From Candidatus Methylomirabilis sp. (GTDB lineage: Bacteria; Methylomirabilota; Methylomirabilia; Methylomirabilales; Methylomirabilaceae): 52,955 nt of DNA. Position 1 is the stretch's first letter, and every line of letters begins with the position of its first letter. Below, piece by piece: positions 1 through 10,524 of the stretch. Made by a program: the position numbers and the translations under genes. The DNA lies in contig NSJM01000010.1 in NCBI GenBank assembly GCA_002634395.1, positions 1 through 52,955 on the forward strand, written 5' to 3'. A model generated the notes under the pieces. The model did not search any database. It was not told the origin of the DNA and saw only the letters and a program-made list of their open reading frames with translations.

Positions 1-103
1 CAGGCGTACAGCGTCAAACAGAAGGTACCGGAAGAGTACGCCTCACGCCCTTTGCGGGCAGACTGAGCGCTCACGGCTAACCGCGATTTTACTCAGAACA
101 TCG

Positions 104-138
104 CTCCCCACCCGTCCCCTCCCCCGCTGAGTGGGGAG
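104..138. repeat. REP-like palindrome in non-coding leader
   Basis: Positions 104-111 (CTCCCCAC) pair perfectly with 131-138 (GTGGGGAG), and the surrounding C-rich/G-rich text is typical of dispersed intergenic palindromes. The rest of 1-293 shows no convincing gene; the short minus-strand reading frame there has no ribosome-binding site or family resemblance. Confidence 0.45.
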
Positions 139-293
139 AGGGTGAGAGAAGGTGTGAAGTGATTTTTCATGATACCTGGATACAGGCTTCCGCCGGTATG
201 GCGCACTCGCGGCCAGCCGCGGGGAATAAACCCTCAGTGGATTCGGCCTGAGTGGTCGTTGCAATGATCGCGGGCATCAAAACAGGAGGAGCG

Positions 294-1115
294 ATGAAGG
301 TTACAGCTAACGGTATCGACATCCACTACACGATCGAGGGAGAGGGGCAGGTAGTAACCATGAGTCATGCCCTTGGATGCAACCTCTCAATGTGGGAGGA
401 GCAGGCCAACGCGCTTCGTGGACGCTACCGGGTGCTCAGGTATGACACGCGAGGCCACGGCCAAACCAGCGCATCACCCGGCCCTTACAGCCTCGAACAG
501 ATGGCTGACGATGTGCACGGCCTGCTCAACGTGCTTGGCGTCACACAGACGCACTTTGTAGGCATTTCAATGGGTGGAATGATCGGTCAGCTCTTCGCGC
601 TCAAATACCCCAACATGCTTCTGAGTCTGACCCTGTGCTCCACCACCAGCCGCTACCCGGCCACCATCCGTACGGCCTGGGAGGACCGGATTCGCACGGT
701 GGACGCAAAAGGAATAGAGCCGATGGTCGAGCCTGCCATTCAGCGCTGGTTTACCCCGGCTTTTCGGGAACGCCGGTCTGATATCATGGAACGCGTACGA
801 ACCATGCTTCGAAGTACACCTCCGCAAGGATATATCGGCTGTTGCCACGCAATCCCCACGATAGACGTGACCGATCGTCTCGGTGAGGTTCGATGTCAGG
901 CTCTCGTCGTCGCGGGCGAAGACGATCCTGGAACCCCGATTGCGATGGCGCAGGAGATCCATGCGGCTCTCCCCTCCTCCGAACTGGCCGTCCTGCGTCC
1001 CGCTTCGCATCTATGCAACCTGGAACAGCGCGAGGCGTTCAACCAGACCCTGCTTAGCTTTCTCGACAAGGTGACTGAGAAACGCAACTCGAATGACCCG
1101 TGTGGCTCAGATTAA
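294..1115 (+). CDS. alpha/beta hydrolase, 3-oxoadipate enol-lactonase-like
   Basis: A 273-residue alpha/beta-hydrolase fold protein, probably cytoplasmic. The nucleophile elbow reads GISMGG (about residue 100), the acid residue lies in AGEDDPGTP and the histidine in ASHLCNLE near the C-terminus, so a complete Ser-Asp-His triad is visible. The motif DTRGHGQTS follows the oxyanion region. Length and order of motifs match PcaD-type enol-lactonases and related esterases, but no beta-ketoadipate genes are nearby, so the substrate is unknown. I chose the ATG at 294 because AGGAGG lies four bases upstream; an in-frame start at 252 has no such site. It converges on the gene at 1214-1501. Confidence 0.85.
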   Translation: MKVTANGIDIHYTIEGEGQVVTMSHALGCNLSMWEEQANALRGRYRVLRYDTRGHGQTSASPGPYSLEQMADDVHGLLNVLGVTQTHFVGISMGGMIGQLFALKYPNMLLSLTLCSTTSRYPATIRTAWEDRIRTVDAKGIEPMVEPAIQRWFTPAFRERRSDIMERVRTMLRSTPPQGYIGCCHAIPTIDVTDRLGEVRCQALVVAGEDDPGTPIAMAQEIHAALPSSELAVLRPASHLCNLEQREAFNQTLLSFLDKVTEKRNSNDPCGSD

Positions 1116-1146
1116 CCTGGGCACGCTGAAGACGGACAGGGCCCAC

Positions 1147-1189
1147 AAAAAACAGAAAGGAGGTCCCGCCTCCGGACCTCCTTTCTGTT
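1147..1189 (-). terminator. Intrinsic terminator for the gene at 1214-1501
   Basis: A perfect 16-bp stem (1151-1166 with 1174-1189) closes a 7-base loop. Read on the minus strand the stem is followed by a run of six T. It sits 25 bases past the stop codon of the minus-strand gene; on the plus strand there is no T tract, although the hairpin may still slow convergent transcription from the hydrolase gene. Confidence 0.85.
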
Positions 1190-1213
1190 GAGAGCCGCCG
1201 TAGCTCGTGAGAT

Positions 1214-1501
1214 CTACTCGATGACCTCCATAATTCGACTCTGAACATTTGAGGCTAACGTCATCATCTCGCTGCGAAGCGCCTTGCGCTCATCGAGAGC
1301 CAAAATTTTATCGAAGTTGCTGAAATCGCCCACCTCAATGGTAATGACTCGCTCCAACTTATTCGCCAAGTGGTCCCCATAGACGTGAAACCTCGAGACC
1401 CCCTGGTTGGCGAGCCAAAATTTTTTCATTTTGCCGATTAAGAAAGCATCCAATGCCTCTTCCTGCCCTGGCTGGACTTCACACATGATGTGGTAGATCA
1501 T
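1214..1501 (-). CDS. Small Dabb/ABM-like ferredoxin-fold protein, function unknown
   Basis: A 95-residue protein beginning MIYHIMCEVQPGQEEALDAF, with the beta-alpha-beta pattern seen in dimeric ferredoxin-fold (Dabb, ABM, NIPSNAP) proteins: a beta strand, a helix with 'G-x-E-E-A-x-x-A', then strands around 'ERVITIEVGDFSNFDKILALDE'. No catalytic residues can be assigned. AAGGAGG lies just upstream of the ATG at 1501, and a strong intrinsic terminator follows the stop, so it is probably a single-gene transcript. The family assignment is by pattern and is tentative; the reading frame itself is convincing. Confidence 0.7.
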   Translation of the reverse strand: MIYHIMCEVQPGQEEALDAFLIGKMKKFWLANQGVSRFHVYGDHLANKLERVITIEVGDFSNFDKILALDERKALRSEMMTLASNVQSRIMEVIE

Positions 1502-2331
1502 CGTTCCCCCTCCTTTTCACCGGGTTTAGATTACGGTAGCCTCTCATTCTCCCCACGCGCTTCGTCCCGAAACGGCCCAACAAAAAACAGCGCCCTTTAC
1601 GCAGTAACCCGTTCGCAAAGAACTGTTTACACTTTTTCATCGACCTCTGTCAATCAAATTATAGCGAACTTGATCCCTCGCTTGGGTCATGGGCCACCTC
1701 GACGGGCGAACCGAATAACAATTCCACGGTTATAATATATTCACATCATTGCAAAACAGCTAGTGTCCTAATCTGCAATTGTCTCCCCCTCTCTCAACCC
1801 CGTACAGCCACCACCTAATAAGAGAAAATTCGGCTAAGTTTCATAGCATTCATTTAATTTAATTGGTTACGATATATTCATTGATATATTACATGATATC
1901 TTCGCGCCCCGTTACTCATGAGGATCCGTTGGCGTTATCGACGGGATACTTTTTCAAGAGTTCAAAGAGACGCCGAGCCCTCGCGACTTTCCGCTTGACA
2001 GCGGGATCGAAGCACGCTATCAACTATCCCCAATCTGCTAGGAATCTCCCCAGCCGGTTTTTTCCCCTCACCTTCCGGAGAGAGGGGACCTGAGAAGGAG
2101 AACGTGTCCTATTGCTCGGCTTGACTGTTTTTCACGTGACTTATCATACGGTTTCGGCTATATTATTCTGAAAATTGTCTACCGCTGAAATCCCCTCTCG
2201 GGTCCTCCCCATTTTTTGATAAAGGTGGGTTGGGGGGATTTTTATGATGTATGAGTAGCCCCTTCCGGGGCCATGACTATTCAGTAATATTTTTATTGAT
2301 CGACCACTTCAAAGAGTGGAAGGAGAGTTTG
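1502..2331. other. 830-bp AT-rich intergenic region upstream of gltB
   Basis: No convincing gene is present. The stretch 1730-1910 is markedly AT-rich. Two REP-like palindromes lie at about 2066-2090 and 2188-2241. A possible promoter for gltB is TTGACT at 2121-2126 with TCATAC 17 bases later, which is weak. On the minus strand around 1905-2015 a short open frame reads DPAVKRKVARARRLFELLKK and ends in a stop; it resembles the tail of a small protein but has no start or ribosome-binding site, so it may be a remnant. Confidence 0.5.
2188..2241. repeat. REP-like palindrome
   Basis: AAATCCCC at 2188-2195 is the reverse complement of GGGGATTT at 2234-2241, with further CCTCCCCA/TGGG pairing inside. 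This is the general form of widespread intergenic 'aaatccccc...gggggattt' palindromes. It lies about 90 bases upstream of the chosen gltB start, so it would be in or near the leader. Confidence 0.5.
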
Positions 2332-5300
2332 GTGACTGACCAGACGGATTCAGTGTCTGTGGCCCCTTACGGTATCCCACCCAAACAGGGCCTGTACGAC
2401 CCGACCTACGAGCATGATGCCTGCGGTGTCGGCTTCGTGGTGGATATCAAGGGTCGTCAATCCCACACAATCATCCAACAGTCACTCACGATCTTAAAGA
2501 ACCTGCTTCATCGCGGTGCCAGCGGCTGTGAGCCGAATACAGGCGATGGGGCCGGCATTCTCATTCAGATGCCCCACGCCTTTCTCGCCCGCGAGTGCGC
2601 CAGAATCGGGATCACCCTGCCCGCGCCGAAGCAGTACGGTGCGGGGCTGGTCTTCCTGCCCACTGACCCTTCGCAGGCCGCAAAATGCCAGGCGATCTTC
2701 GAGGACCTGATCGTAGAAGAAGGGCAGACGCTCCTGGGGTGGCGGGATGTACCGACAGACAACTCACCGATCGGCCCCAGTGCCAAGGCCTCCGAGCCGA
2801 TCTTCAAGCAGATCTTCATCGGTCGCAATCCGGCTCTCCAGGACGATCGGGCGTTCGAACGGAAGCTCTACGTCATCCGTAAGCAGGTTGAGCACGTGGT
2901 CTACGGCTCGACCCTGTCGCAGCGGAAACTCTTCTACGTACCAAGCCTCTCCTCAAATACGCTAACCTATAAGGGGATGCTGATAGGGAACCAGATCGAG
3001 ACGATCTTTCCGGACATCACAGACCCGGCTGTCGAATCGGCGCTGGCGTTGGTCCACCAGCGCTTTTCGACCAATACCTTCCCCTCCTGGCCACTGGCGC
3101 ATCCCTACCGGTACATGGCTCACAACGGCGAGATCAACACGCTGCGCGGTAACATCAACTGGATGCGCGCTCGCGAGGCGCTATGCGAGTCCGAACTACT
3201 GCCTGACCTCAAGAAAATCTTTCCGATTGTGCTGGAAGGCGGAAGCGACTCAGCGGTTTTCGACAACGTCCTGGAGTTTCTGGTGATGGCCGGGCGTCCC
3301 CTGCCCCACGCCATCCTCATGATGATTCCGGAGGCCTGGAGCGGCCACGAATCGATGAGCGAGGAACGAAAGGCGTTCTATGAGTATCATAGCTGCCTGA
3401 TGGAGCCCTGGGACGGGCCGGCATCGATCGCCTTTACCGATGGGACGGTGATCGGGGCGGTGCTGGACCGGAACGGACTGCGCCCGTCGCGATACTACGT
3501 CACGAAGGACGGCATGGTGGTCATGGCCTCCGAGGTAGGAGTACTGGACATCCCGCCCGAAAATGTGCTGATCAAAGAGCGCCTACACCCTGGCCGGATT
3601 TTTCTGGTGGACACCGCCCAGGGGAGGATCATCGACGACACCGAGTTGAAGCACGGCTTTGCGACCGAGCACCCGTATCAGGAGTGGCTCGAGGCGAACC
3701 TCGTCCCGCTGGAGGAGTTACTGACGCCCCCTCACGTCCATGAGCCGGACCATGAAACGGTGCTGCAGCGGCAACAGCTCTTCGGTTATACCCACGAAGA
3801 CCTTCGGCTCCTGATCGGACCGATGGCCTTGAAGGGTGAGGAGCCGGTCGGCTCTATGGGGACCGACACGCCGCTCGCCGTCCTCTCCAACCGCCCGCGT
3901 CTGCTCTATGATTATTTCCAGCAGCTCTTCGCCCAGGTGACCAACCCCCCGCTGGACGCGATTCGGGAGGAGTTGGTGACGCAGATGGCAACCACCATCG
4001 GACCGGAACGGAATCTGCTCACACCGGAACCTGAAAGCTGTCGGCAGATCAAATTGAAAACGCCGGTCCTGGACAACGAGGAGTTGGCGCGGATCCGCTA
4101 TACGGATCTGCCGGGCTTCAGATCGATCACGCTGCCGATGCTGTTCCCGGTGACCGAAGACGGCAAGGGCCTCGAACAGGCACTGGAGGAGCTATGCGGC
4201 AAGGCGAGCCAGGCTGTCGCTGATGGCTACACCTTTCTCATTTTATCCGATCGTGGTGTGTGTAAAGAGCTGGCCCCAATCCCGGCCCTCCTCGCCACTG
4301 CCAGTGTTCATCATCACTTGGTCCGGGAAGGAACCCGGACGCGGGTGGGACTGGTGATCGAGAGCGGTGAGCCGCGTGAGGTTCATCATGCGGCACTGCT
4401 CATCGGGTATGGCGCGGGCGCCATCAACCCGTACCTGGCTTTCGAGACCCTCGACGACATGATCCGTGAGGGGCTGCTGCCGGGAATGGACCACAAGAAG
4501 GCCGTCAAGCACTACATCAAGGCGCTCAACAAGGGCATCCTGAAGGTCATCTCCAAGATGGGAATCTCTACGATCCAGTCTTATCGCGGCGCCCAGATCT
4601 TCGAGGCAATCGGGCTGAACAAGGCGTTTGTGGACCGGTGCCTTACCTGGACGGCCTCCCGAATCGGCGGCATCGGAATCGACGAGATTTCCGAAGAGGT
4701 GGGCCTCCGCCATCGCAAGGCCTTCCCTGACCGGCCTGTCGGTGAGCCAAACCTTGAATGGGGCGGTGAATACCAGTGGCGGCGGGACGGCGAGTATCAT
4801 CTCCTGAACCCAGAGACGGTCGCGAAGCTCCAGTACTCTACACGGACCGGCCAGTATACGGTCTTCAAAGAGTACTCAGAGATGGTGAACAACCATAGTC
4901 AGAATCTGTGTACCCTCCGTGGGCTCATGGAGTTCAAGCAGGCTGATCAGCCAATCCCGATCGAGGAGGTTGAGCCCGTCGAGTCTATTCTCAGGCGCTT
5001 CGCCACTGGAGCCATGTCGTACGGTTCCATCAGCCAGGAGGCTCACGAGACGCTGGCGATTGCCATGAACCGGCTGGGCGCCAGGTCGAATACCGGAGAG
5101 GGGGGGGAGGACCCGGCCCGCTTCACACCGGATCCCAACGGCGACTGGCGACGCAGCGCCATCAAGCAAGTAGCCTCCGGCCGCTTCGGAGTCACCAGCG
5201 AGTATCTGGTCAATGCCACCGACCTGCAGATCAAGATGGCGCAGGGCAGTAAGCCTGGTGAGGGAGGTCAACTCCCAGGCGCGAAAGTCTATCCGTGGGT

Positions 5301-6921
5301 CGCCAAGGTGCGGCATTCGACCCCTGGCGTAGGTCTGATCTCTCCGCCGCCACACCATGACATCTACTCTATCGAGGACCTTAAACAGCTCATCCATGAC
5401 TTGAAGAATAGTAACCCAACTGCCCGCATTCACGTGAAACTTGTCGCTGAAGTCGGGGTCGGGACGATCGCGGCAGGGGTGGCTAAGGCCTTCTCTGATG
5501 TGGTCCTGATCTCTGGATTCGATGGCGGGACGGGGGCCTCCCCGCTGGGCTCCATCAAGCATGCCGGCCTGCCTTGGGAGTTGGGATTGGCCGAGACCCA
5601 GCAGGTGCTGGTGATGAACAAGCTCCGGGATCGGATCGCCGTCCAGGTCGATGGTCAGATGAAGACCGGGCGGGACGTCATCATTGCCGCGCTGCTGGGC
5701 GCCGAAGAGTACGGCTTTTCCACAGCACCGCTGGTCGTATCGGGTTGTATCATGATGCGCGTCTGCCATCTGAACACCTGCCCGGTTGGGGTCGCCACTC
5801 AGGATCCCGAGTTGAGGAAGAACTTCTCCGGAAAGCCCGAGTATGTCGAAACCTTCTTCCGCTTCATCGCGGCCGAGGTACGTGAGTTGATGGCCAAACT
5901 TGGCTTCCGCACCATGGATGAGATGATCGGCCGCGTAGATCGGCTCGATATGAAGACAGCGGTCGAGCACTGGAAGGCGAAGGGACTGGACTACTCCTCG
6001 ATTCTCTATCGTCCGGAGGTCGGGCCGGAGGTGGCCATCCGGAAGGTGCGAGAGCAAGACCATGGCCTGGAGCAGTCGTTGGACATGACCACTATCGTCC
6101 CGCTCTGCCAGCCCGCGCTCGAACGGCGTGAGCCGGTCGGCCTGCGCCTGCCGATCAGGAACGTCAACCGCACGGTCGGCACCATCCTGGGCTTCCAAGT
6201 GACCAGCCGCTACGGAGGCGAGGGGCTCCCCGAGGACACGATCCGGATCCACTTCACCGGATCGGCCGGTCAAAGCTTTGGCGCCTTCATCCCCCAAGGA
6301 ATCACGCTGGCCTTGGAGGGCGACAGCAACGACTACCTGGGCAAGGGGTTGTCGGGCGGCAAGATCGTCGTCTTTCCGCCCCGCGAGGCCACATTCGTCC
6401 CCGAAGAGAATATCCTGGTCGGCAACGTGGTGCTGTACGGCGCCACAAAGGGCGAGGTTTATCTTCGCGGGGTTGCCGGCGAACGATTCGCGGTGCGCAA
6501 CAGCGGCGCCCATGCGGTGGTAGAGGGCGTCGGCGACCACGGCTGCGAGTACATGACCGGCGGCCGCATCGTCGTCATTGGGAAGACCGGACGCAACTTC
6601 GCTGCGGGGATGTCCGGAGGCGTTGCCTACGTTCTGGACGAAGCCGGCGACTTCAAGGCCCGCTGTAACCTCAGCATGGTTGATCTGGAGGCCTTGGATG
6701 TCGAGGAGGAGATCGAAGAGGTCAAGACACTCCTCCGCCGCCACCTCCGCTATACCGGCAGTACGGTGGCCGAGCGGATTCTCGGGAGTTGGCAGGCAAT
6801 GGAAGCGAAATTCATCAAAGTGATACCAAAGGATTACAAGCGGGCGATGAAGGCAATGAAACGCGCTGAGATCGAAGGGATCCCCTGGGAACAGGCGGTG
6901 ATGATGGGCGCCCATGGGTAA
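2332..6921 (+). CDS. gltB: Glutamate synthase (NADPH) large subunit
   Basis: Makes glutamate from glutamine and 2-oxoglutarate; the large subunit holds the glutaminase and synthase sites. In order: a short propeptide ending before Cys31 in DACGVGF (N-terminal nucleophile after cleavage), type-2 glutamine amidotransferase (to about 430), a central domain, the FMN/3Fe-4S synthase domain with cysteines in [16 protein letters not shown], and a C-terminal beta-helix GXGXG domain. I chose GTG at 2332 (1529 residues) because AAGGAG lies six bases upstream; the in-frame ATG at 2251 has no site and would add an atypical leader. It overlaps gltD by eight bases, implying translational coupling. Complete. 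Confidence 0.97.
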   Translation: MTDQTDSVSVAPYGIPPKQGLYDPTYEHDACGVGFVVDIKGRQSHTIIQQSLTILKNLLHRGASGCEPNTGDGAGILIQMPHAFLARECARIGITLPAPKQYGAGLVFLPTDPSQAAKCQAIFEDLIVEEGQTLLGWRDVPTDNSPIGPSAKASEPIFKQIFIGRNPALQDDRAFERKLYVIRKQVEHVVYGSTLSQRKLFYVPSLSSNTLTYKGMLIGNQIETIFPDITDPAVESALALVHQRFSTNTFPSWPLAHPYRYMAHNGEINTLRGNINWMRAREALCESELLPDLKKIFPIVLEGGSDSAVFDNVLEFLVMAGRPLPHAILMMIPEAWSGHESMSEERKAFYEYHSCLMEPWDGPASIAFTDGTVIGAVLDRNGLRPSRYYVTKDGMVVMASEVGVLDIPPENVLIKERLHPGRIFLVDTAQGRIIDDTELKHGFATEHPYQEWLEANLVPLEELLTPPHVHEPDHETVLQRQQLFGYTHEDLRLLIGPMALKGEEPVGSMGTDTPLAVLSNRPRLLYDYFQQLFAQVTNPPLDAIREELVTQMATTIGPERNLLTPEPESCRQIKLKTPVLDNEELARIRYTDLPGFRSITLPMLFPVTEDGKGLEQALEELCGKASQAVADGYTFLILSDRGVCKELAPIPALLATASVHHHLVREGTRTRVGLVIESGEPREVHHAALLIGYGAGAINPYLAFETLDDMIREGLLPGMDHKKAVKHYIKALNKGILKVISKMGISTIQSYRGAQIFEAIGLNKAFVDRCLTWTASRIGGIGIDEISEEVGLRHRKAFPDRPVGEPNLEWGGEYQWRRDGEYHLLNPETVAKLQYSTRTGQYTVFKEYSEMVNNHSQNLCTLRGLMEFKQADQPIPIEEVEPVESILRRFATGAMSYGSISQEAHETLAIAMNRLGARSNTGEGGEDPARFTPDPNGDWRRSAIKQVASGRFGVTSEYLVNATDLQIKMAQGSKPGEGGQLPGAKVYPWVAKVRHSTPGVGLISPPPHHDIYSIEDLKQLIHDLKNSNPTARIHVKLVAEVGVGTIAAGVAKAFSDVVLISGFDGGTGASPLGSIKHAGLPWELGLAETQQVLVMNKLRDRIAVQVDGQMKTGRDVIIAALLGAEEYGFSTAPLVVSGCIMMRVCHLNTCPVGVATQDPELRKNFSGKPEYVETFFRFIAAEVRELMAKLGFRTMDEMIGRVDRLDMKTAVEHWKAKGLDYSSILYRPEVGPEVAIRKVREQDHGLEQSLDMTTIVPLCQPALERREPVGLRLPIRNVNRTVGTILGFQVTSRYGGEGLPEDTIRIHFTGSAGQSFGAFIPQGITLALEGDSNDYLGKGLSGGKIVVFPPREATFVPEENILVGNVVLYGATKGEVYLRGVAGERFAVRNSGAHAVVEGVGDHGCEYMTGGRIVVIGKTGRNFAAGMSGGVAYVLDEAGDFKARCNLSMVDLEALDVEEEIEEVKTLLRRHLRYTGSTVAERILGSWQAMEAKFIKVIPKDYKRAMKAMKRAEIEGIPWEQAVMMGAHG

Positions 6922-8359
6922 GCCGACCGGTTTCATCGAGTTCAAGCGCGAAAAGCAGCCATACCGGCCGGTGGAGGAGCGGATCCAAGACTGGCAACAG
7001 GTAATGCTGCCGTGGCCGGCAGAGGTGCTGAAGCGGCAGGGGGCGCGCTGCATGGACTGCGGTATTCCGTTCTGCCATCAGGGCTGCCCGCTGGGCAATA
7101 TCATCCCGGACTGGAATGACCTGGTCTACCGCGACCGGTGGCAGGACGCCATCGAGCGGCTACACGCCACCAATAACTTCCCGGAGTTTACCGGAACCGC
7201 CTGCCCGGCACCCTGCGAGGGATCGTGCGTCCTTGGGATCAACAACGACCCTGTGACGATCAAGGCGATCGAGCTGGCCATTGTCGAGCACGCCTTCGAG
7301 GCAGGATGGATCAGGCCGGAGCCTCCCGCCGTTCGCACCGGGAAAAAGGTGGCCGTGGTGGGCTCTGGTCCGGCAGGACTCGCGGCGGCCCAGCAACTCA
7401 ACCGCGCCGGTCATTGGGTGACGGTTTTCGAGCGGGCCGACCGGATCGGCGGTCTGTTGCGCTATGGGATTCCGGAGTTCAAGCTGGAGAAGCGGGTGCT
7501 GGACCGACGGCTTGATCAGATGGCAAAGGAGGAGATTCAGTTCCGTGTTCAGACGAACGTCGGAGTGAATGTGGCGGTTGAGGAACTTCGTCGTGACTTC
7601 GATGCCATCCTCCTCGCTGGAGGAGCCACCGCGCCGCGCGATCTCGTAGTCCCCGGACGTGAGTTGCACGGAATCCACTTCGCCATGGAGTACCTGACAC
7701 TTCAGAACCGGAGATGCCAGGGCGAGGTCATCCCTGATGAGGTATTTATTACCGCCAGCGGCAAGCGCGTCGTCGTCATCGGTGGCGGCGACACCGGCGC
7801 CGACTGCCTGGGGACTGCCCTCCGCCAGGGGGCCGTGTCCGTCCACCAATTCGAGCTGCTCCCCCAGCCACCTGATACCCGGGCATCGGATAACCCCTGG
7901 CCTCAATGGCCGATTATTTTCCGCACCTCCTCTGCGCACGCGGAGGGTGGTACCCGCGAGTACTCGGTCTCTACAACTCACTTTTCCGGAGAAAACGGCC
8001 GGGTCACAAAGCTACACGCGCATCGGGTCGAAATGATCACGGAAAACGGGCGGATGGCCTTCAGATCGATCCCGGGTACCGAGTTCGAGGAGGAGGTGGA
8101 CCTGGTGCTGCTGGCTATGGGTTTCCTGGGGCCTGAGCGGGGCGGACTGCTGAGCGAACTCGACGTGAGACTTACCGACCGCGGCAACGTCTGGCGGGAT
8201 AAGGACTGGATGACCAGTACACCGGGCGTCTTTACGGCCGGCGACATGCAGCGCGGCCAATCGTTGATTGTCTGGGCCATTGCCGAAGGCCGCAGCGCCG
8301 CCCGCGGCATCGATCACTACCTCATGGGTCGCTCTACTCTCCCTGCATCAATCCGTTAA
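6914..8359 (+). CDS. gltD: Glutamate synthase (NADPH) small subunit
   Basis: A 481-residue FAD enzyme that passes electrons from NADPH to GltB. The N-terminus has the two cysteine clusters [14 protein letters not shown] and CPAPCEGSC expected for 4Fe-4S centres, followed by an FAD-binding [10 protein letters not shown] motif (about residue 151) and an NAD(P)H-binding GGGDTGADC motif (about 292), then a closing FAD contact in [20 protein letters not shown]. The ATG lies inside the end of gltB (eight-base overlap). Length and motifs are standard and the gene looks intact. Confidence 0.97.
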   Translation: MGKPTGFIEFKREKQPYRPVEERIQDWQQVMLPWPAEVLKRQGARCMDCGIPFCHQGCPLGNIIPDWNDLVYRDRWQDAIERLHATNNFPEFTGTACPAPCEGSCVLGINNDPVTIKAIELAIVEHAFEAGWIRPEPPAVRTGKKVAVVGSGPAGLAAAQQLNRAGHWVTVFERADRIGGLLRYGIPEFKLEKRVLDRRLDQMAKEEIQFRVQTNVGVNVAVEELRRDFDAILLAGGATAPRDLVVPGRELHGIHFAMEYLTLQNRRCQGEVIPDEVFITASGKRVVVIGGGDTGADCLGTALRQGAVSVHQFELLPQPPDTRASDNPWPQWPIIFRTSSAHAEGGTREYSVSTTHFSGENGRVTKLHAHRVEMITENGRMAFRSIPGTEFEEEVDLVLLAMGFLGPERGGLLSELDVRLTDRGNVWRDKDWMTSTPGVFTAGDMQRGQSLIVWAIAEGRSAARGIDHYLMGRSTLPASIR

Positions 8360-8471
8360 ATCCATCAGACGCTCGAAGGCGAGAATCCGGAAAGATGCGG
8401 ATTCCCCCGTATCAAGTACGGGGAAGACGTGTCAAGCCAGGAAGGACGAACTGCCTGAGACGTATGTCGCA

Positions 8472-9197
8472 ATGAACAAATCCAGTCTGAACATTGCCGA
8501 ATGGCGACGGAGGCACCCGCCTCTCGCCAAGAGCTGTAGCGAGCCGTGTCGAACCGTCGGCTTCCTGCTGCTGCGGTCCCCTGCAGTTCTGACTGCTATT
8601 GTGGGACTGCTGATATCGGGATCTGGCCTTCGGGACGCAGATGCCACGGCCAGGACGGCCGCTCCCGTCCAAGCCCCCACTCTCACTGGTCAACTTCTCG
8701 TTGCCAAGGACGGACTTCGGGACCCGAGATTTGTACGCTCCGTGGTCTATATCATCCACCATGACGCGACTGGAGCGATTGGTCTCATCCTGAACAGGCC
8801 GGTCGCGGAGGCATCGCTGTCTGAACTGCTGGAACAGGCCGGGTTGGAAAGCGCGGGGGTGAAGGGGAAGATCCGCGTGCACTTTGGAGGGCCGATCGAA
8901 CCCGAACAGGGATTCGTCCTGCATACCACGGACTACAGGATCGACAGCACCAAGGTCGTTAAGAACGGCATCGCGGTGACGGCTCAACCGAAGATTCTCC
9001 AAGCCATAGGCACCGGGGTCGGCCCACGCAAGAGCCTCTTTGCGCTAGGCTATGCCGGTTGGGCCCCAGGCCAACTTGAGGTCGAAATTAACGCAGGAGC
9101 ATGGGAGATCATTCCGGCCGACGAAGCGCTTGTGTTCGATGAGAACTCCGAGACGAAGTGGGATCGCGCCATGGCCAGACGGATGATTCGTCTCTGA
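8472..9197 (+). CDS. YqgE/AlgH family protein with N-terminal membrane anchor
   Basis: The DUF179/AlgH domain spans roughly residues 70-240: LTGQLLVAKDGLRDPRFVRS, HHDATGAIGLILNRP, HFGGPIEP, the ALGYAGWAPGQLEVEI block and the final W-IIPAD element are all present. The biochemical role of the family is unsettled. Unlike typical AlgH proteins of about 185 residues, this one has about 65 extra residues including a hydrophobic stretch (about 37-53) that could be a signal anchor, so it may be exported or membrane-tethered. The ATG at 8472 is chosen as the first that does not run back into gltD, but its ribosome-binding site is weak. It follows gltD by 112 bases on the same strand. Confidence 0.85.
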   Translation: MNKSSLNIAEWRRRHPPLAKSCSEPCRTVGFLLLRSPAVLTAIVGLLISGSGLRDADATARTAAPVQAPTLTGQLLVAKDGLRDPRFVRSVVYIIHHDATGAIGLILNRPVAEASLSELLEQAGLESAGVKGKIRVHFGGPIEPEQGFVLHTTDYRIDSTKVVKNGIAVTAQPKILQAIGTGVGPRKSLFALGYAGWAPGQLEVEINAGAWEIIPADEALVFDENSETKWDRAMARRMIRL

Positions 9198-9444
9198 TTG
9201 TTCATCTCATTCCATCCGAAGCCAAGTTGCAATTACGAGCGACTGAAAGGAACGGGGCAATCCCGTAGTGCCTGAGCTCGACCATTCTCTCTCATGAACC
9301 GCTCCGACCCCATCACGTCTCTCTAAATATTGGGGGATCGCCTCTCGGCAGCTCTTTTTGTCAATCGATTGTTAATTCTGGCCATCGTCAGTAGTTCGAT
9401 GGTTCGATGATCCTGCACGGAGGCGTCCAGAGGATGAACGTCAA

Positions 9445-10056
9445 TCAGGGGAACAGACCGGCGCTCCCTGCCGCAATCTTGAGAAAGACGAAGTACACCA
9501 GCATCAGGACTAGGCCCAATGGCACCCCAATCGCCGCCCATTCCCTGCTTGTGATACCGAGTTTGCCGGCGCAGATGATATTGGGGATATTGCCTGGTAT
9601 CAGCATGCCGCCGGACACCAACAGTCCTATCAGAAGGAACTTGATCTTCGCGAGACTCATCAGAGGTGAGATTTCAGCGCTAGCCAATGTGGCATTATCC
9701 AAAACGGCCGAGATCATATTCACCCAGTACAGCCCTGCCTCAGGCATCCTGACAAGATACCGATCGACCAGGGGCGCGAACCCATGCCCGAGAAGCAGGA
9801 GGGCCGCAACAAAGATATACACCTTTGCCGCTCGAATGGTGATGTCCGGATAGCTTTCTGGTGCATCTTCGACCAGCCCCTCCTCCACCCTGACTCGACG
9901 TCCCACAAATACGGCGACAAGCAGTCCCAAGAGGACAATCCCTGCGACTCTCCAGGGCCAAAGGAGCCGCGCCAAAGAGAAAAACCCGGCGTAGTGTGGA
10001 GGGCCAGAGAGCTTGGCCGTTGCGATGGTGGAGAGTGGCTCCCCGATAGGCGTGAG
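9445..10056 (-). pseudogene. DUF1646 membrane protein, C-terminal remnant
   Basis: About 204 residues matching the C-terminal half of DUF1646 predicted cation transporters, beginning [18 protein letters not shown] and continuing through four to five membrane segments ([65 protein letters not shown]). The first half of the family is absent. The reading frame is open upstream only because it runs into the tail of a gpsA remnant ([21 protein letters not shown]), so the apparent 225-residue protein is a chimera created by a deletion near 10056. It has no start codon or ribosome-binding site of its own and is almost certainly inactive. Confidence 0.8.
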
Positions 10057-10524
10057 CGCCGCGCCTCTGCCGAGCGCCAATCCGAGTTGCCGATTGCACG
10101 AGAGGTCTCCGGTACACGTCAATACGAGGTCTCCAAGTCCCGCAAGTCCGAAAAATGTCTCGGCGCGCGCCCATGGCTACACCGAGCCGGGTCATTTCGT
10201 GTAACCCCCGTGTAATGAGGGCGGCCAGCGCATTATGCCCAAGTTCAAGGCCGTCCACTATCCCGGCTGCGATAGTAATCACGTTCTTGACCGCTCCCCC
10301 CCAACTCTACGCCTCACGGGTCACTTCCGGCATAGACGCGAAAGGCTGCCGTGCTGAGCAAGCCCTGAACCCATGTTGCCACGGCAGGCTCAGATGACGC
10401 CGCGACCGCCGCCGCCGGCAGTCCTCTGCTGACCTCCTTCGCGAAGGTGGGACCTGAGAGCACGGCCAGCGTCCGTCTCGCTGAAGCGACCTCATGTAAT
10501 ACCTGCAGCATAGTCAGGCAACTC
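10057..10524 (-). pseudogene. gpsA: Glycerol-3-phosphate dehydrogenase (gpsA) remnant
   Basis: Three reading frames on the minus strand together reproduce the middle of GpsA: LAVLSGPTFAKEVSRGLPAA, then after a TGA at 10314-10316 GVELGG, then [35 protein letters not shown], and finally [19 protein letters not shown]7 run near 10294-10300 has one base too many, and a second shift lies near 10155. The N-terminal NAD-binding third and the C-terminus are missing. The fragment begins exactly at the lgt stop codon and ends in the DUF1646 fragment. In many bacteria lgt, plsY and gpsA are neighbours, so a deletion here is plausible. A functional gpsA must lie elsewhere or be replaced. Confidence 0.88.

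Noticed and set aside
1863-2093. 76-codon plus-strand frame upstream of gltB
   Set aside because: No ribosome-binding site and AT-rich non-coding composition; the better protein-like text on the opposite strand is too short to call.
4876-7053. 725-codon open frame on the minus strand opposite gltB
   Set aside because: It lies entirely over gltB/gltD, whose motifs are unmistakable; the composition (rich in H, D, R, G) is typical of an antisense frame in GC-rich DNA.
9445-10122. Intact 225-residue DUF1646 protein
   Set aside because: The first 23 residues are gpsA sequence, the start is a TTG inside that remnant with no ribosome-binding site, and half the family domain is missing.
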